Assembly (NCBI GenBank): GCA_003013855.2 | Contig: ML058505.1 | Coordinates: 2,480,001-2,544,000, forward strand | Reading direction: 5' to 3' | DNA from: Liriodendron chinense | Taxonomy: Eukaryota > Streptophyta > Magnoliopsida > Magnoliales > Magnoliaceae | DNA length: 64,000 bases | Shown: positions 11,337 to 21,526 of the stretch, piece after piece | How positions within the stretch are numbered: the stretch's first letter is position 1 | How the letters are laid out: every line of letters begins with the position of its first letter | Translations under genes and position numbers: made by a program | The notes under the pieces: generated by a model | Database searches by the model: none | Seen by the model: only the letters and a program-made list of their open reading frames with translations | What the model was told of the DNA's origin: nothing

Positions 11337-11344
11337 TATAAATA
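11337..11344 (+). promoter_or_regulatory. TATA box of the Tat LTR
   Basis: TATAAATA followed by a C/T-rich stretch. Expected U3/R border about 30 bases downstream. Confidence 0.65.
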
Positions 11345-11640
11345 CCCCCCTCCCCTTCTCATTTCAACACCCCTTCAAGTCCATTCAGCCCGAGTGTGAT
11401 TCGAGTCCTCCTTTACCCCTTAGCCCATTCCTTGACCAAGGAGAGCCCGAGTGAGGAGATCCTAGCCCTGGTCCAGCCCAGCCTGACCACTGGTCCAAGT
11501 CTCCCAAGCCATCCAAGGCTTGATCCAGCCACTCGAAGCCAACCCTTACGACACCTCCGTCCATCCAGCTACTCTTTTTCAGCATCATCTCATTTGCATC
11601 TAGCATAAGTGCAACATTTACTTTTCTTCCAACCCCCCTG

Positions 11641-11929
11641 CTTCACTGTAAGCACCTTGATTATTCAAGCACACTGCATATGTCTTAAATTAAGCACCTG
11701 TCAGTTCGAGCGTATGCTCTGGGCTTGCCCGTTGTTGGAACCTGCCCATCAGAAACTCATATTATTCAGACCTGCATTCATGCTTCACTATAAAGCACCT
11801 TGATTATTCAGGCACACTGTATACGTCTTAAATTAAGCACCTGTCAGTTCGAGCGTATGCTCTAGGCTTGCCCGTTGTTGGAACCTACCCATCAGAAACT
11901 CTTACTGTTCAGACCCGCATTCATGCATC
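11641..11929 (+). repeat. 143-bp direct duplication in the LTR (R/U5)
   Basis: AGCACCTTGATTATTCA at 11,651 recurs at 11,794, and the following 140 bases (through GTTGTTGGAACCT and CAGACC(T/C)GCATTCATGC) repeat with about 10 changes. Confidence 0.9.
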
Positions 11930-12380
11930 ATGTCATCTATGAGAATGTACGAGGATTAAAACAGACTTTCAAGTATTAGTTCGATTCTGTGAAGTAGAGA
12001 CCGTACTTCGGTACGGGCAGTGTGTGGGGTGCTTAACCTCTTCCCACCCCGTAACCGTGATCCCTTACCTCGAATCTCTGGCCGCAGATCAAAAGGAGTC
12101 ATTTTAGAGGAAGGAATCTTCGGATCCCCTTCTCTAACGTTTCTACAGGGTCTAGCCGACTGTAGATTCGAAGTAACTGGCTAGTGGCGACTCTGGTCTT
12201 ATATAAACTCATTTAAACACATCCAGCTTAACACGACAACCAAACAAAGCCCTTGAGAACGAGGCAAGCCAGTGACACAAATGGCGATTTCGCACTCACG
12301 CATCATCCTCTCCTTCTTTTCCCGAAAGGGGAAGGGACGAGAACGTCGTGTGGGGAGCGCGGAAACGGCGAGGGTCCACA

Positions 12381-13690
12381 GATTCTGAAGACCCCATCAT
12401 TAGTGAAATTGTACAAGCATTGAATATAGAAAGACCGGTAGTTGGTGCTAGCCGGTGGAGGCCTCATTTTGAAAAATTGCCACCAACCACATCAAGGCCT
12501 CTACCGTCTAACATCAAACCACCGAAGCTTGACCTTAAACCATTGCCATCTGAGCTTAAATATGTATATTTGGGTTAAGAGGAAACTTTCCCAGTTGTCA
12601 TTGCCTCTCACCTAGAGAAAGACCAAGAGCTCAAGTTGATTGAGTTACTCAGAGAATATAGGGAAGCCATAGGTTAGACAATAGCGGATCTCAAAGGGAT
12701 AGATCCTTCGGTTTGCACTCACCGTATACACCTTGAAGAAAATGCAAAAATGACTAGACAACCTCAAAGACGGCTAAATCCAAACATGATGGAGGTTGTC
12801 AAAGCCGAGGTGTTAAAGCTATTAGATGAGGGCATCATCTACCCCATCTCAGATAGCCAATGGGTGAGTCCTACCCAAGTTGTCCGCAAGAAATTCGTTA
12901 TTACAATCATAGAAAACGCCAACAATGAGCTTATACCGACTAGGGTGACCACCGGTTTGCGTATGTGCATTGATTATAGGAAGCTCAACACGGTTACTAG
13001 GGAAAGACCACTTCCCTCTCCCATTTATGGATCAAATTTTGGAGAGGTTAGCAGGCCATTCCTATTATTGCTTCCTAGATGGCTATTTCGGATACAACCA
13101 AATTGAGATAGCTTCGGAGGACCAAGAGAAAACCACATTTACATGCCCGTTTGGCACCTTCACTTACCGAAGAATGCCATTCGGGTTATGTAATGCACCC
13201 GCCACCTTCCAACGATGCATGTTGAGTATTTTCTCGGACATGGTGGGTGAGTTTCTTGAGGTATTCATGGACGACTTTTCTGTTTTTGGTTGTACGTTTG
13301 ATGAGTGTCTCAAGCACTTGGAGTTGGTCTTGATGAGGTGTGAGGAGAAGAAACTCATCTTAAATTGGGAAAAGTGCCATTTCATGGTACAAAGAGGAAT
13401 AGTCCTTGGACATATCATCTCGTCCAATGGAATAGAGGTAGACCGGCAAAAATTGACAAAATTTTCAATCTACCACCACCCAAAAGCATACGTGATGTGC
13501 GGTCCTTCCTTGGACACGCCGGTTTCTATAGAAGATTTATAAAGGATTTTAGTCATATCTCAAGGCCTTTATGTAACCTTCTACAAAAGGAGAACCAATT
13601 TGAATGGAGTGTAGAATGTCAATTAGCTTTTTCAAAGCTAAAAGACATGTTGACAACCGCTCCTATCATGCAACCACCAGATTAGTCCAT
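12381..13690 (+). pseudogene. Athila pol: linker and reverse transcriptase, frameshifted
   Basis: The frame starts DSEDPIISEIVQALNI, is stopped at 12,576 (TAA) and 12,676 (TAG), and continues through the RT N-terminal motifs RRLNPNM, LLDEGIIYPIS and CIDYRKLN. Near 13,000 the reading passes to the +1 frame (HFPLPFMDQILERL, MPFGLCNAPATFQRCM, catalytic FMDD at about 13,267), then near 13,460 returns to the first frame (FLGHAGFYRRFIKDFSHISR). A TAG at 13,683 replaces a codon in the APDW position. RT normally copies element RNA with the YxDD/FxDD aspartates, which are retained here, but frameshifts and stops make the copy inactive. Confidence 0.9.
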
Positions 13691-14360
13691 TCCTTTTGAG
13701 TTGATGTGCGATGCGAGCGATTATGCTATTGGGGCGGTGTTAGGCCAAAAGAAGGATAAGAAGCCCCATGTTATCTACTACACAAGTAGGACCTTGAATC
13801 CTGCCCAAGTTAATTACTCGACTACGGAGAAAGAGCTCCTAGCCGTTATCTTTGTCTTGGACAAATTCAGGCCTTACTTAATAGGATCCAAAGTAATCGT
13901 TTACACAGATCATGCGGCGCTGAAACACCTTCTTTCTAAGAAGGATATTAAGCCCCGTTTGCTGAGATGGATCCTACTCCTTCAAGAATTCGACTTGGAG
14001 ATCAAAGATAAGAAGGGGGTAGAAAATGTGGTGGTGGATCATCTATCCCGCCTAGTCCTACCTAATTCTATTGACGAGTCACCTATTGAGGACTCATTTC
14101 CTAATGAGCAACTCTTTGTTGCTATGCATCCACCATGGTACACTGATATAGCCAATTATCTTTCCACAGGTGCAATGCCGATTCATTGGACTGCGCAGGA
14201 CAAACGTAAATTTCTAAGGGAAGTGCGCAGATTTTTCTGGGACGAACCTCTATTGTTTAAATATTGCCCAGACCAAATTATAAGGAGATGTGTCCCTGAT
14301 GATGAACACAATTTCGTCATCTCCTTTTGTCATGATCAAGCATGTGGGGGTCATTTTTTC
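13691..14360 (+). pseudogene. Athila pol: RNase H domain and integrase N-terminus
   Basis: Continues in the first frame: MCDASDYAIGAVLGQ (first acidic residue), TTEKELLAVIF (Glu) and VYTDHAALKHLL (Asp) are the RNase H acidic signature, followed by the connector LLQEFDLEIKDKKG and VVDHLSRL. The frame is lost in a T6 run at about 14,352-14,357. RNase H removes template RNA during reverse transcription. Confidence 0.88.
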
Positions 14361-15432
14361 AGCCAAGAAAACAACTGCAAAAATTCTGCAGTGTGGTTTT
14401 TATTGGCCCACGCTATTTAGGGACACCCACGAGTTCTGCAAAGCATGCTAGCGTTGCCAAAAGTTAGGAGGATTATCCCGTCGAAATATGATGCCTCTTA
14501 CCCCAATTCAACATCTTGAAGTCTTTGACTGTTGGGGCATCGATTTCATGGGACCATTTCCCTCATCTTTTGGACATGTCTATATTTTGCTTGCCGTAGA
14601 CTATGTGTCTAAATGGATAGAGGCTATCCCATGTAGAACCAACGATCATCGTACGGTTCTCAAGTTCCTCAAAGAAAACATACTTTCTAGATTTAGGACG
14701 CCTCGAGCCATCATTAGTGATGGTGGTTCTCACTTTTGCAATAGACCTTTTGAAGCTTTGATGAAGAAATATGGTATTAGGCATAAAGTGAGTACCCCAT
14801 ACCACCCACAAACAAGTGGGCAAGCTGAAATCTCTAATAGGAAAATCAAGCAGATTTTAGAAAAGACGGTGAGACCGGATCGCAAGGATTGGTCCCTAAG
14901 ATTAGACGATGCACTTTGGGCTCACCGTACCGCCTACAAGACACCCATTGGAATGTCCCCTTATAGACTTGTCTATGGGAAAGCTTGCCACTTGCCTATG
15001 GAGATAGAACACAAAGCCTATTGGGCAATTCGGGCTTTAAATTTTGACATTGACAAGGCTAGCTCGCTTCGCAAACTTCAATTAAATGAGCTTGATGAGA
15101 TCCGGAATGATGCATATGAGAATTTGAAAATTTACAAGAGTAAGATGAAGGCCTTTCATGACAAGCACATCTTAAGGAAATCTTTCCATGAAGGACAGAA
15201 AATACTCTTGTATAATTCCCGACTTCATCTTTTTTTGAGAAAATTACGATCTCGATGGATCGGTCCATATATTGTCAAGGAAGTTTTTCCTCATGGGGCT
15301 GTTGAGATTGAGAATGCAGCAAATGGTAACTGTTTTAAAGTTAATGGACAACGCCTTAAACCATTTGTTGAGAAATTTGATTCAGAGGACATGTCCATCA
15401 CTCTGAATGATCCTGTCTATCAGGATGATTGA
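14355..15432 (+). pseudogene. Athila pol: integrase
   Basis: After the T-run slip the integrase zinc-binding region follows, including a TAG in the CxxC segment (about 14,450). From 14,488 the frame is open for 314 residues to TGA at 15,430. The DD(35)E residues are visible in FDCWGIDFMGPF, IISDGGSHF and GQAEISNRKIK; the C-terminus has a GPY/F-like WIGPYIVKEV module. It would insert cDNA into the genome. The isolated C-terminal 314 residues are intact, but without the zinc finger and upstream pol it is not expected to work. Confidence 0.9.
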
Positions 15433-16548
15433 TCTCCTAGTCTGATGGAGGTATAGCATAGGTAGGTTTAGTTTTATTTAGTTTTACTGTTTTAGTAGGT
15501 TTTACTTGTTGGGTTGTATACTTCCATGATCGTTCTCTCAGGTACTTTTGTTCTCACTCTCTCATATTTTACCATTGCTCTCATGTTCATGCTCACTTCA
15601 TATCTTTTACATTGAGGACAATGCAAGATTTGGTTGGGGGGTGAGATGAGATCCTCATCTAGCAGTTTGCAACATTTCGAGCTTCATATGCGCAAATTTT
15701 TTCGAATTTTCTAAAATTTCAAAACTCTTTTAGAAAACCGTATTTCCATGTATTCGAGGTGATATGAGTATAAGAGGAGGAGATACGAAGTGTGTGATGT
15801 TGTAGTCTTGAATTTCTCCCAACATAATGGTTTTATATGTTAGTTCCCCTATTGTTGTGATTGATAGAAAATTTGAACACCTTTACACCAAGTTCACATT
15901 ACACTGATTTTCATGAGTTGACAGGTTTATGTGATTTATGGATTAGCTAGACTTTGATTTAAAGGTGTTGAGTAGCCAAGCCGGGGTATTTTGTCCATCC
16001 TTGTCCATGGGAAAATAATGAAAGATATGGATTTTTAAAAATCCTATCTAATTTAAAAGAAAAAGGAATGAAAGGATGAAATCGGGAATGAAGGAAAAAT
16101 GGTGAAAAATTCTGAAAAGGGCTACCTATTACCAACCGGGGGATGGTCGAACCATAACCAAAGCCGGAAATGGGATGTAGTATGAAAGCCATCGGAAGGA
16201 CGGTACGGTAAATTTCTTTCATAGGTTTGTTGTTGCTCTATGCACCTTAAAATCCTCAGTTTACTTAATCTATGAAGAAGATGATCCCAGAAACTCATGA
16301 AATGAACTTTCACTATGCACACCAGGTTGAATTTGTTCGAGTTCTTCTATTTATCAATCAATCGGCGGGAATTTCATGTAGACACTTATTATGATTTGAG
16401 AATCCAAGGTTTCAGCTTCTATCACCTAACTTTTCCAAATTTTATACTTGTACATTTTGGAATGGATAGAAACATGGTTTCTGAAGGAGAGTTGGGTTTG
16501 GAGGTTTGAACTCATTCACGCATGTTTTGCTCGGGACTAGCAAAAAGC
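15433..16548 (+). other. Athila 3' untranslated region
   Basis: No env-like ORF. It contains a first polypurine-like tract, GGTTGGGGGGTGAG, at about 15,632-15,645. The rest is AT-rich. Confidence 0.6.
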
Positions 16549-16561
16549 TGGTTGGGGGGTG
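16549..16561 (+). other. Polypurine tract of the Athila element
   Basis: TGGTTGGGGGGTG directly before LTR start TGTTGAACC. Confidence 0.75.
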
Positions 16562-17969
16562 TGTTGAACCTCCAATTTATACTCTGCATTGCCCACTACA
16601 TCACATTATATGCATGGTTTTCATGTTTAAAAGGTCCATCTAACGTGTGTTTTGTGATTGTAGGGATGAGAGCGGACTTCAGCCCAATTGGAGCCTAAAA
16701 AGGACCATTTGAAGACATTGGATGAAGATTGAAGAAAGACTAAAGAGAGGAGAAGAAAGGAAGAAAGAAGTCCAAGGAAAAAGCAGAAAATAGAGGCCAA
16801 GACCGGTCGTCCATCGCCAGGACCAGTCGTCCGACCGGTCCGATTGTTTGCAGAAGAAGAAATTTTCACAGAAGGTCTCTGGACCATTCACGACCGGTCG
16901 TGTGACCGGTCGTCCGATGCCCAGACCGGTCGTGCGACCGGTCCTTGAATTAAAATTTTAAATCGGAATTTTGGCAAAACTCTCTAGATTGTTTTTGACG
17001 ATTTGTGACCGGTCGTGCGACCGGTCGTCAGGGAGCTCAGACCGGTCGTGCGACCGGTCGTCTGCGTAAGAAAGCTTCTCCGTGAAGCTCCGAGATTTTC
17101 TGCGCAGTGCGTAACCTTCCGAAATTTCTGGATGTTTCCGACGCAAGGGAGCTTTCCTACTATAAAAGGACACCTAGGGGCTCTTCCTAGGTCATCATAG
17201 AAGCTAAGGAACGTGGTTCTAGAGAGAGGAAGCTGTCGTGGAGCGTCTGCGACTCTCCAATTTCTGATTTTTCTAGTTTTTATGCTTTTATTATGAGTTT
17301 TAGTTGTAGTATGACAATGCTTGGTTAGAATCTCTCAGCTAAGGCTGAGAGGTGAAGCTTGTAGCTAATTTCATGTTTGATTCAAGTTAATTCAAGTAAT
17401 TTTCAATTCAAGTTTGGATTTTTCATATTCTAGTTCTTAAAGTGGTAGTTTGAGATGTTTTATGAGAGTTCATGTGCTCCGGACATGAATTCCTTGCAAT
17501 TCTCTGAGATTATCATATGATGCTTGTTTAGATTCGAATTATAGTAATCCTTGAGCAGGCCATAGTCCATAGGCATGGCTGTTACTCCGAAGGCTATGGT
17601 TTTGAATTCTACATTGATTGAATGGGACTAGAACTTGGAAGTTCAACTTGATTTGGATTGAATGTGTGTGAATGCTTTATTTTCCAACTAGATGAGAGAT
17701 AGGACTTCAAATCTAGTTGTGTTCTCTACTTGGACTGATTGAATTGACATGGGATTGCTATAAGTGGATCCTTGAATGCCTTAGTACTTTAAATCACTGA
17801 ATTTTCATTAAGTTACTGTTTTAGTTTAATCACCCAATTAAATCTGATTTTCTTCCAAAACTGAGTTGTTGGAATAGTTTGGAAGTTGTTTCTAATTCCC
17901 TGTGGATCGACCTCGGTCTTACCGAGTTTTATTACTACATCGCAGCCTTACACTTGAGGCGAGCGAACA
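16562..17969 (+). repeat. 3' LTR of the Athila element (1,408 bp)
   Basis: Begins TGTTGAACCTCC and ends GGCGAGCGAACA. Both ends and long internal stretches recur in the solo LTR at 54,496-58,403, which fixes the borders. TATAAAAG at 17,161 marks the promoter, with the GACCGGTC array 100-360 bp upstream. Target-site duplication cannot be tested because the 5' LTR is outside the window. Confidence 0.9.
16801..17059 (+). promoter_or_regulatory. GACCGGTC palindrome array in Athila LTR U3
   Basis: Ten perfect GACCGGTC octamers at 16,801, 16,833, 16,892, 16,904, 16,924, 16,936, 17,007, 17,019, 17,040 and 17,052. Eight form four dyads with exactly 12-bp spacing. Located just upstream of the TATA box at 17,161, as expected of a factor-binding enhancer; the factor is unknown. 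Confidence 0.8.
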
Positions 17970-18630
17970 ATATATATTGAATCATTGTCCATTGATATTT
18001 GATAGGGGTGATCGGACATTGGACAGGGCCCGGCCGGTCACCCGCATTTTCATGAAAATTTTGGAGGGGGGAAGGGGATTACTCGGTGGCTGTCGACGAG
18101 CGGGCAGGCAGCTTTTGAAATGGGTGGTCAGCGACGAGCGAGCGTCGTGCGGGCAAAATGAGGGCGGCCGGCGACGAGTGGACGTCATGCTGGCAGAATG
18201 AGAGTGGCTGGCGACGAGCGGACAGGGTGAGGGTCACTGGCGATGAGCGGGCTGGGGGGGGGGGGGGGGGGGGGGGTGAGGGACTGAGGGTTGCCAGCCG
18301 GCCCGGTGGGTTAGGGTTCGGGTTTGAAAATGCTAAAAGGGGGGCGCTCGAGCGGTAAAGGTAGAAAGTAAAAAAAAATGGGTTGGGTTAAAAAAATGTT
18401 ATATATATACTACGACTTCGAGCCGAGCCGGGTCGAATCAAATCGAGCCGAGTTCGAGCTAACAAACGAGTCAAGCCAAATCGAGCATGGCTCTGCTCGA
18501 ACCCAATCAAGTAACAGAATTTTGACTCAGCTCGGCTCAAACTCACTTCCGATCTGAGCCGAGTCGAGCAGCTTCCGAGCGAGTCGAGCAAGTTTTTCGA
18601 GTGTACTCAACTCGTGTATAGCTCTAGCCA
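17970..18630. other. Repeat-rich DNA: G23 run and GAGCCGAG-word element
   Basis: After the LTR, 18,040-18,250 has decayed GCGACGAGCGG repeats, then a G23 run (18,254-18,276). 18,415-18,628 is made of TCGAGCCGAG-like words and ends GTATAGCTCTA, resembling the end of the GAGCTCG-word elements seen at 19,307, 29,640 and 47,113. No gene. Confidence 0.55.
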
Positions 18631-18642
18631 CATGGATAGAGG

Positions 18643-19117
18643 GCTGTGTGGGGTCCACAAAGATGTATGTGACAAATCTACTCTATCCGTCTGTTTTGCA
18701 AGACCGCAATATGGCAGGATTATAAAAGTCATATATAGATCCAAATATAGATCCAAAACTCAAGTGAGCCACGTTAATGAAACAGTGGGAACAGCAACGT
18801 CCACAGTTAAAAATTTCCTGGAGCTGACCATGATGTTTATATGTCATCCAAACTGTTAATAGTATTATTACCACTCAGATAAACTTTAGGAACAAATATC
18901 ATCCTTATAGAAAATTCCTGTCACCGTCAGGCACTAAATCTCTACTATTTTGTGTGGTACGCTGAACATGAGTTTTAGATCTGCCTGATTTTTAGAATCC
19001 TGTCCCATTGTGGTATTTCAAAACCGATGGACCGAGTGGATTTGTTACATACATCTCTATGGATTCCACACAGCTCTGGGCACAGAGATATATGTGCCCA
19101 TATCACAGGCAATCCGC
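18643..19117. mobile_element. Foldback MITE (GTGGGGTCCAC family), left end truncated
   Basis: The left arm (GGGGTCCACAAAGATGTATG... CTCTATCCGTCTG...) and the right arm (...CCGATGGACCGAGTGGATTTG...TGGATTCCACACAGC) are inverted copies over about 100 bp. The right arm ends GGCAATCCGC, the inverted form of the GCGGATTGCC start of the copy at 26,871. Confidence 0.75.
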
Positions 19118-19306
19118 TCTCCACCCCTGTGGTGTGTTGATGTAACTAAATTATGTGGGCACCAACATAATGTATGTGTTATATCCCCACCGTCCATTTA
19201 TTTTACGACATCCTTTTAGGGACGCGGATGGCCTGCGAAAGCCTTTGCAGGCATTTCCTGTGATATGCCATCCAATTATTTTGTGAAATCATTTAGGCGT
19301 TGCGAC

Positions 19307-20147
19307 TAGGGCTGTACATCGAGCCGAGTCGAGTCGAGGTGGGCCAAGCTTGGCTTGACTCGTCTGTGCTCTCCTCGAGTTCGAGCTCGAGCTCGAGCTC
19401 ACCCTCGAGCTTACCATTGGAGCTTGCCTTGTTTGCTAAAACTTTCGAGGCGAGCTCGAGGCGACCTAGTGGATCGAGTCGAGGCGAGCTTACCTCGAGT
19501 CGAGCTTGCTCCCACCTCAATTTATTAGATTTTTTACTACAAAATACAAATTAAAAGTCAACAACATTAAGTTCAAGAAGTCATACATATATTAGGGGAG
19601 AATAGTATTTCTACAAATGGGACCCCACCATTAAAATGACCTAGTTCTGATCGATTTTTTCTTTGGCCAGGTCACACATGCATTGAATGCAGACCACTAG
19701 TAATATTTTTTGAATCATAATTAACACAGTACATGCATAGCTCACCACATGAATGGACTGGCCTAATTATTGTGTGGACCATCTTCATGATGAGGCTCAA
19801 CTGATTCATGGATCAGATGCACCACCTCCCTCGTAAAATTGCAATCAATAGTTGCATATGGTGTTTGGTCTTACCATAGCCTGATTTGTAGATATGTATG
19901 GTGTGTGGTCTCACCGTAGCACCTGTGTTTGTGTAGCGTGTAAAACACACAACCACCGTGTGCTCACCATGTTTTGTACTTGAAATTACTCAATCCATCA
20001 AATATGATCAACAAGGAATGTTCTTACCTGAACAAAATATAGTAGGATTAAGAACCCCCCCCCCCCCCCCCCCCCCCCCCCCAAAAACATGTGAGGGTTT
20101 TATATGTCCTAAGCTTGGACCCCAATGTGCGTGTGCGTGTGTGTGTG

Positions 20148-20180
<33 letters not shown>

Positions 20181-20475
20181 GGAGGAGGAGGGATGGGGGT
20201 AGAAAGTACCAAGAAATAAGAAGATTAGGTTTTTTTTTTTTTTTTTTTTTAAACGAATATCTATACAAAACGAGTCGAGTCGAGCTCAAGCCGAGTCAAG
20301 CTTGAATCGAGTCGAGTGACCTAATGATCGAACTTAACTCGATTTCTGACTCAAGCTCCTAAATGAAGCTTGGCTTGACTTGTTCTACTAAGTTGAGTCA
20401 AGCTGAGGCGAGCTTTTTTGAGTGAGTCGATCCAGTTTCTCAAGCTGACTTGACTCATGACCATGACCAGCCCTA
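19307..20475. mobile_element. hAT-like non-autonomous element with TCGAG words
   Basis: Ends TAGGGCTG...CAGCCCTA; flanks GTTGCGAC (19,299-19,306) and GTCGCGAC (20,476-20,483) form an 8-bp TSD with one mismatch. Both subterminal regions are packed with GAGCCGAGTCGAG / GAGCTCGAG words. The middle has a C28 run (20,055-20,082), GT repeats, a G30 run (20,150-20,179) and a T run (about 20,230). No transposase. Confidence 0.7.
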
Positions 20476-20483
20476 GTCGCGAC

Positions 20484-21170
20484 AAAAACATGAATGGGAT
20501 CCAAAACTCAAGTGGGCTGAAAACGTGACGATTAAACTTCCACAGTTGAAATATTCGTGGGGCCACAGAAGTTTGGAATAGGGATAATATTTATGTTTAC
20601 AGTTCATCTCAGTAGGTATGACATTATGAACGGTATGGCTGGCATATAAACATCACTGTGGACCCCATTTGCATATAAACTCAAAACAAAAATAGTGTGG
20701 GCAGGACGCAATCCGCATCCATGTCGGCCATGCATTGCCCGAAACTTTCAAACATGCATTGCCTGATTGCACGGTCACCATGCAATCCGCGTCCGTAGAT
20801 ATAGCAGCAGTGAAACTCCACATCTTTTCTGACGTGGTGTCACCTGTACAGGACACCCAAACCGTTTAAAAACTTGGCCCATTATGGAAATCAGGCTGAT
20901 GAAATCAGGTGGGCCTACTTGTTTGATGGGTCAGATCAGCACGTTCCATTGATTTTGATTGTGCCCACCTGATGACTTCCTGTCCTGGTGATGAAGCCGA
21001 CCACTTGGACGGCTGGGATATTCTGCACGTCAGACGTTTGTGCTTTCCACAGATGGCCGTACCTAATCATTTCTTATTAATAAATGCCGTACGTAAGTTC
21101 ACACACATGCATGGGAAACGGATGCACACCACGAGTCAACATGACGTGTCCAAGACATTCATTTAATGCA
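20484..21170. other. Intergenic, foldback-element debris
   Basis: Fragments of the MITE family (AACTCAAGTGGGCTGAAAACGTG, GGGGCCACAGAAGTTT). No gene seen. Confidence 0.4.
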
Positions 21171-21289
21171 TCTAGCGGGTGGGACCCACCGTCACGGTGT
21201 GGTCCACTTGAGCTTTGGATCTGCTTATTTTTGGGATCATGCACTGAAATGAGCTGGCAAAAGGGATGAACGGCGTGGATAAAACGAAA

Positions 21290-21489
21290 ACAGCCTGGGG
21301 GCATCAGGTAGGGCGCGACTTGGGTGAGACCCAGAACCGTCAGATCCCTCTCTCACTAGAGATCCGACTCTCTCTCCTCTCTCGCCATCTCTTGGCCCGA
21401 CTCTCTCTCTCTTCCAAAAACCGCCTCTCTCTCTCTCTCTCTCTCTCTCTAGCAATGGCAGCGGGGCGACACCAGAAGTAGCAGCGGGA
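21290..21489 (+). promoter_or_regulatory. Promoter/5' UTR of first-exon copy A
   Basis: GCGACTTGGGTGAGACCC at 21,313 is shared, inverted, with 26,280-26,300. Then a CT-rich leader with (CT)n at about 21,425-21,451. The matched arrangement on the other side supports a duplicated promoter. Confidence 0.5.
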
Positions 21490-21526
21490 ATGGCGGCGGC
21501 GGCTTCGGCTTCCAAATCGTTGGGAG
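21490..21526 (+). CDS. Putative first exon, copy A (MAAAASASKSLGG)
   Basis: ATG followed by 12 codons and a good donor (GGGAG|GTAATT). Its homologue, inverted, is at 25,961-25,934: same leader words (CGACACC...AGCGG), same start (MAAASKSLA), same phase, and similar start of the intron (TTTATGGT(C/T)(T/G)TGAATCAA). The N-terminus (Ala/Ser/Lys) would suit an organelle-targeted protein. I could not identify downstream exons on this side with confidence; candidates ending in stops lie near 23,051 and 23,220. Real gene or a promoter-exon fragment: undecided. Confidence 0.35.

Larger units (their letters stand above)
1..12380 (+). mobile_element. Tat-lineage (Ty3/gypsy) LTR retrotransposon, 3' part
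   Basis: The orientation is set by a polypurine tract directly before an LTR that starts TGTAGACACCCC and has a + strand TATA box. Upstream lie tandem repeats and two PMD-type genes on the opposite strand. Antisense extra ORFs and a hypervariable, tandem-repeat-rich 3' region are known traits of the Tat lineage (Ogre/Retand-like). The gag-pol part and 5' LTR would lie left of the window. The right edge is placed where Athila pol sequence begins. Assignment to Tat is by these traits, not by pol, so it is an inference. Confidence 0.7.
10864..12380 (+). repeat. 3' LTR of the Tat element
   Basis: Starts TGTAGACACCCCACC after the PPT and is taken to end GGGTCCACA at 12,380, giving TG...CA ends and 1,517 bp. 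The TATA box lies at 11,337. A TGGCGACTC word at 12,192 resembles the primer site used by Tat elements but sits inside, not after, the LTR as drawn. The 3' border is therefore less sure than the 5' border: the alternative is about 12,191. Athila pol homology begins just after 12,380, which favours the longer version. Confidence 0.7.
12381..17969 (+). mobile_element. Athila-like Ty3/gypsy retrotransposon, 5'-truncated in this window
   Basis: Order: protease-RT linker, RT, RNase H, integrase, 1.1 kb non-coding, PPT, 3' LTR. The integrase and connector sequence (GIDFMGPFPSSFGH, VYGKACHLPMEIEHKAYWAI, SRWIGPYIVKEVFPHGAVEI) is typical of the Athila/Tat branch. The gag and 5' LTR are absent; they probably lie left of the inserted Tat element. 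No env-like ORF is seen after the integrase. Confidence 0.85.

Noticed and set aside
12192..12206. TGGCGACTC as a primer binding site marking the end of the LTR, making 10,864-12,191 a 5' LTR
   Set aside because: A polypurine tract sits directly upstream of the LTR, so it is a 3' LTR, and the next coding sequence belongs to another family with its own different LTR. The word is kept as a note on border doubt.
16801..17059. CRISPR-like spaced palindromes
   Set aside because: Spacing is irregular, no 20-40 bp spacers, plant LTR context, and the units are short palindromes upstream of a TATA box.
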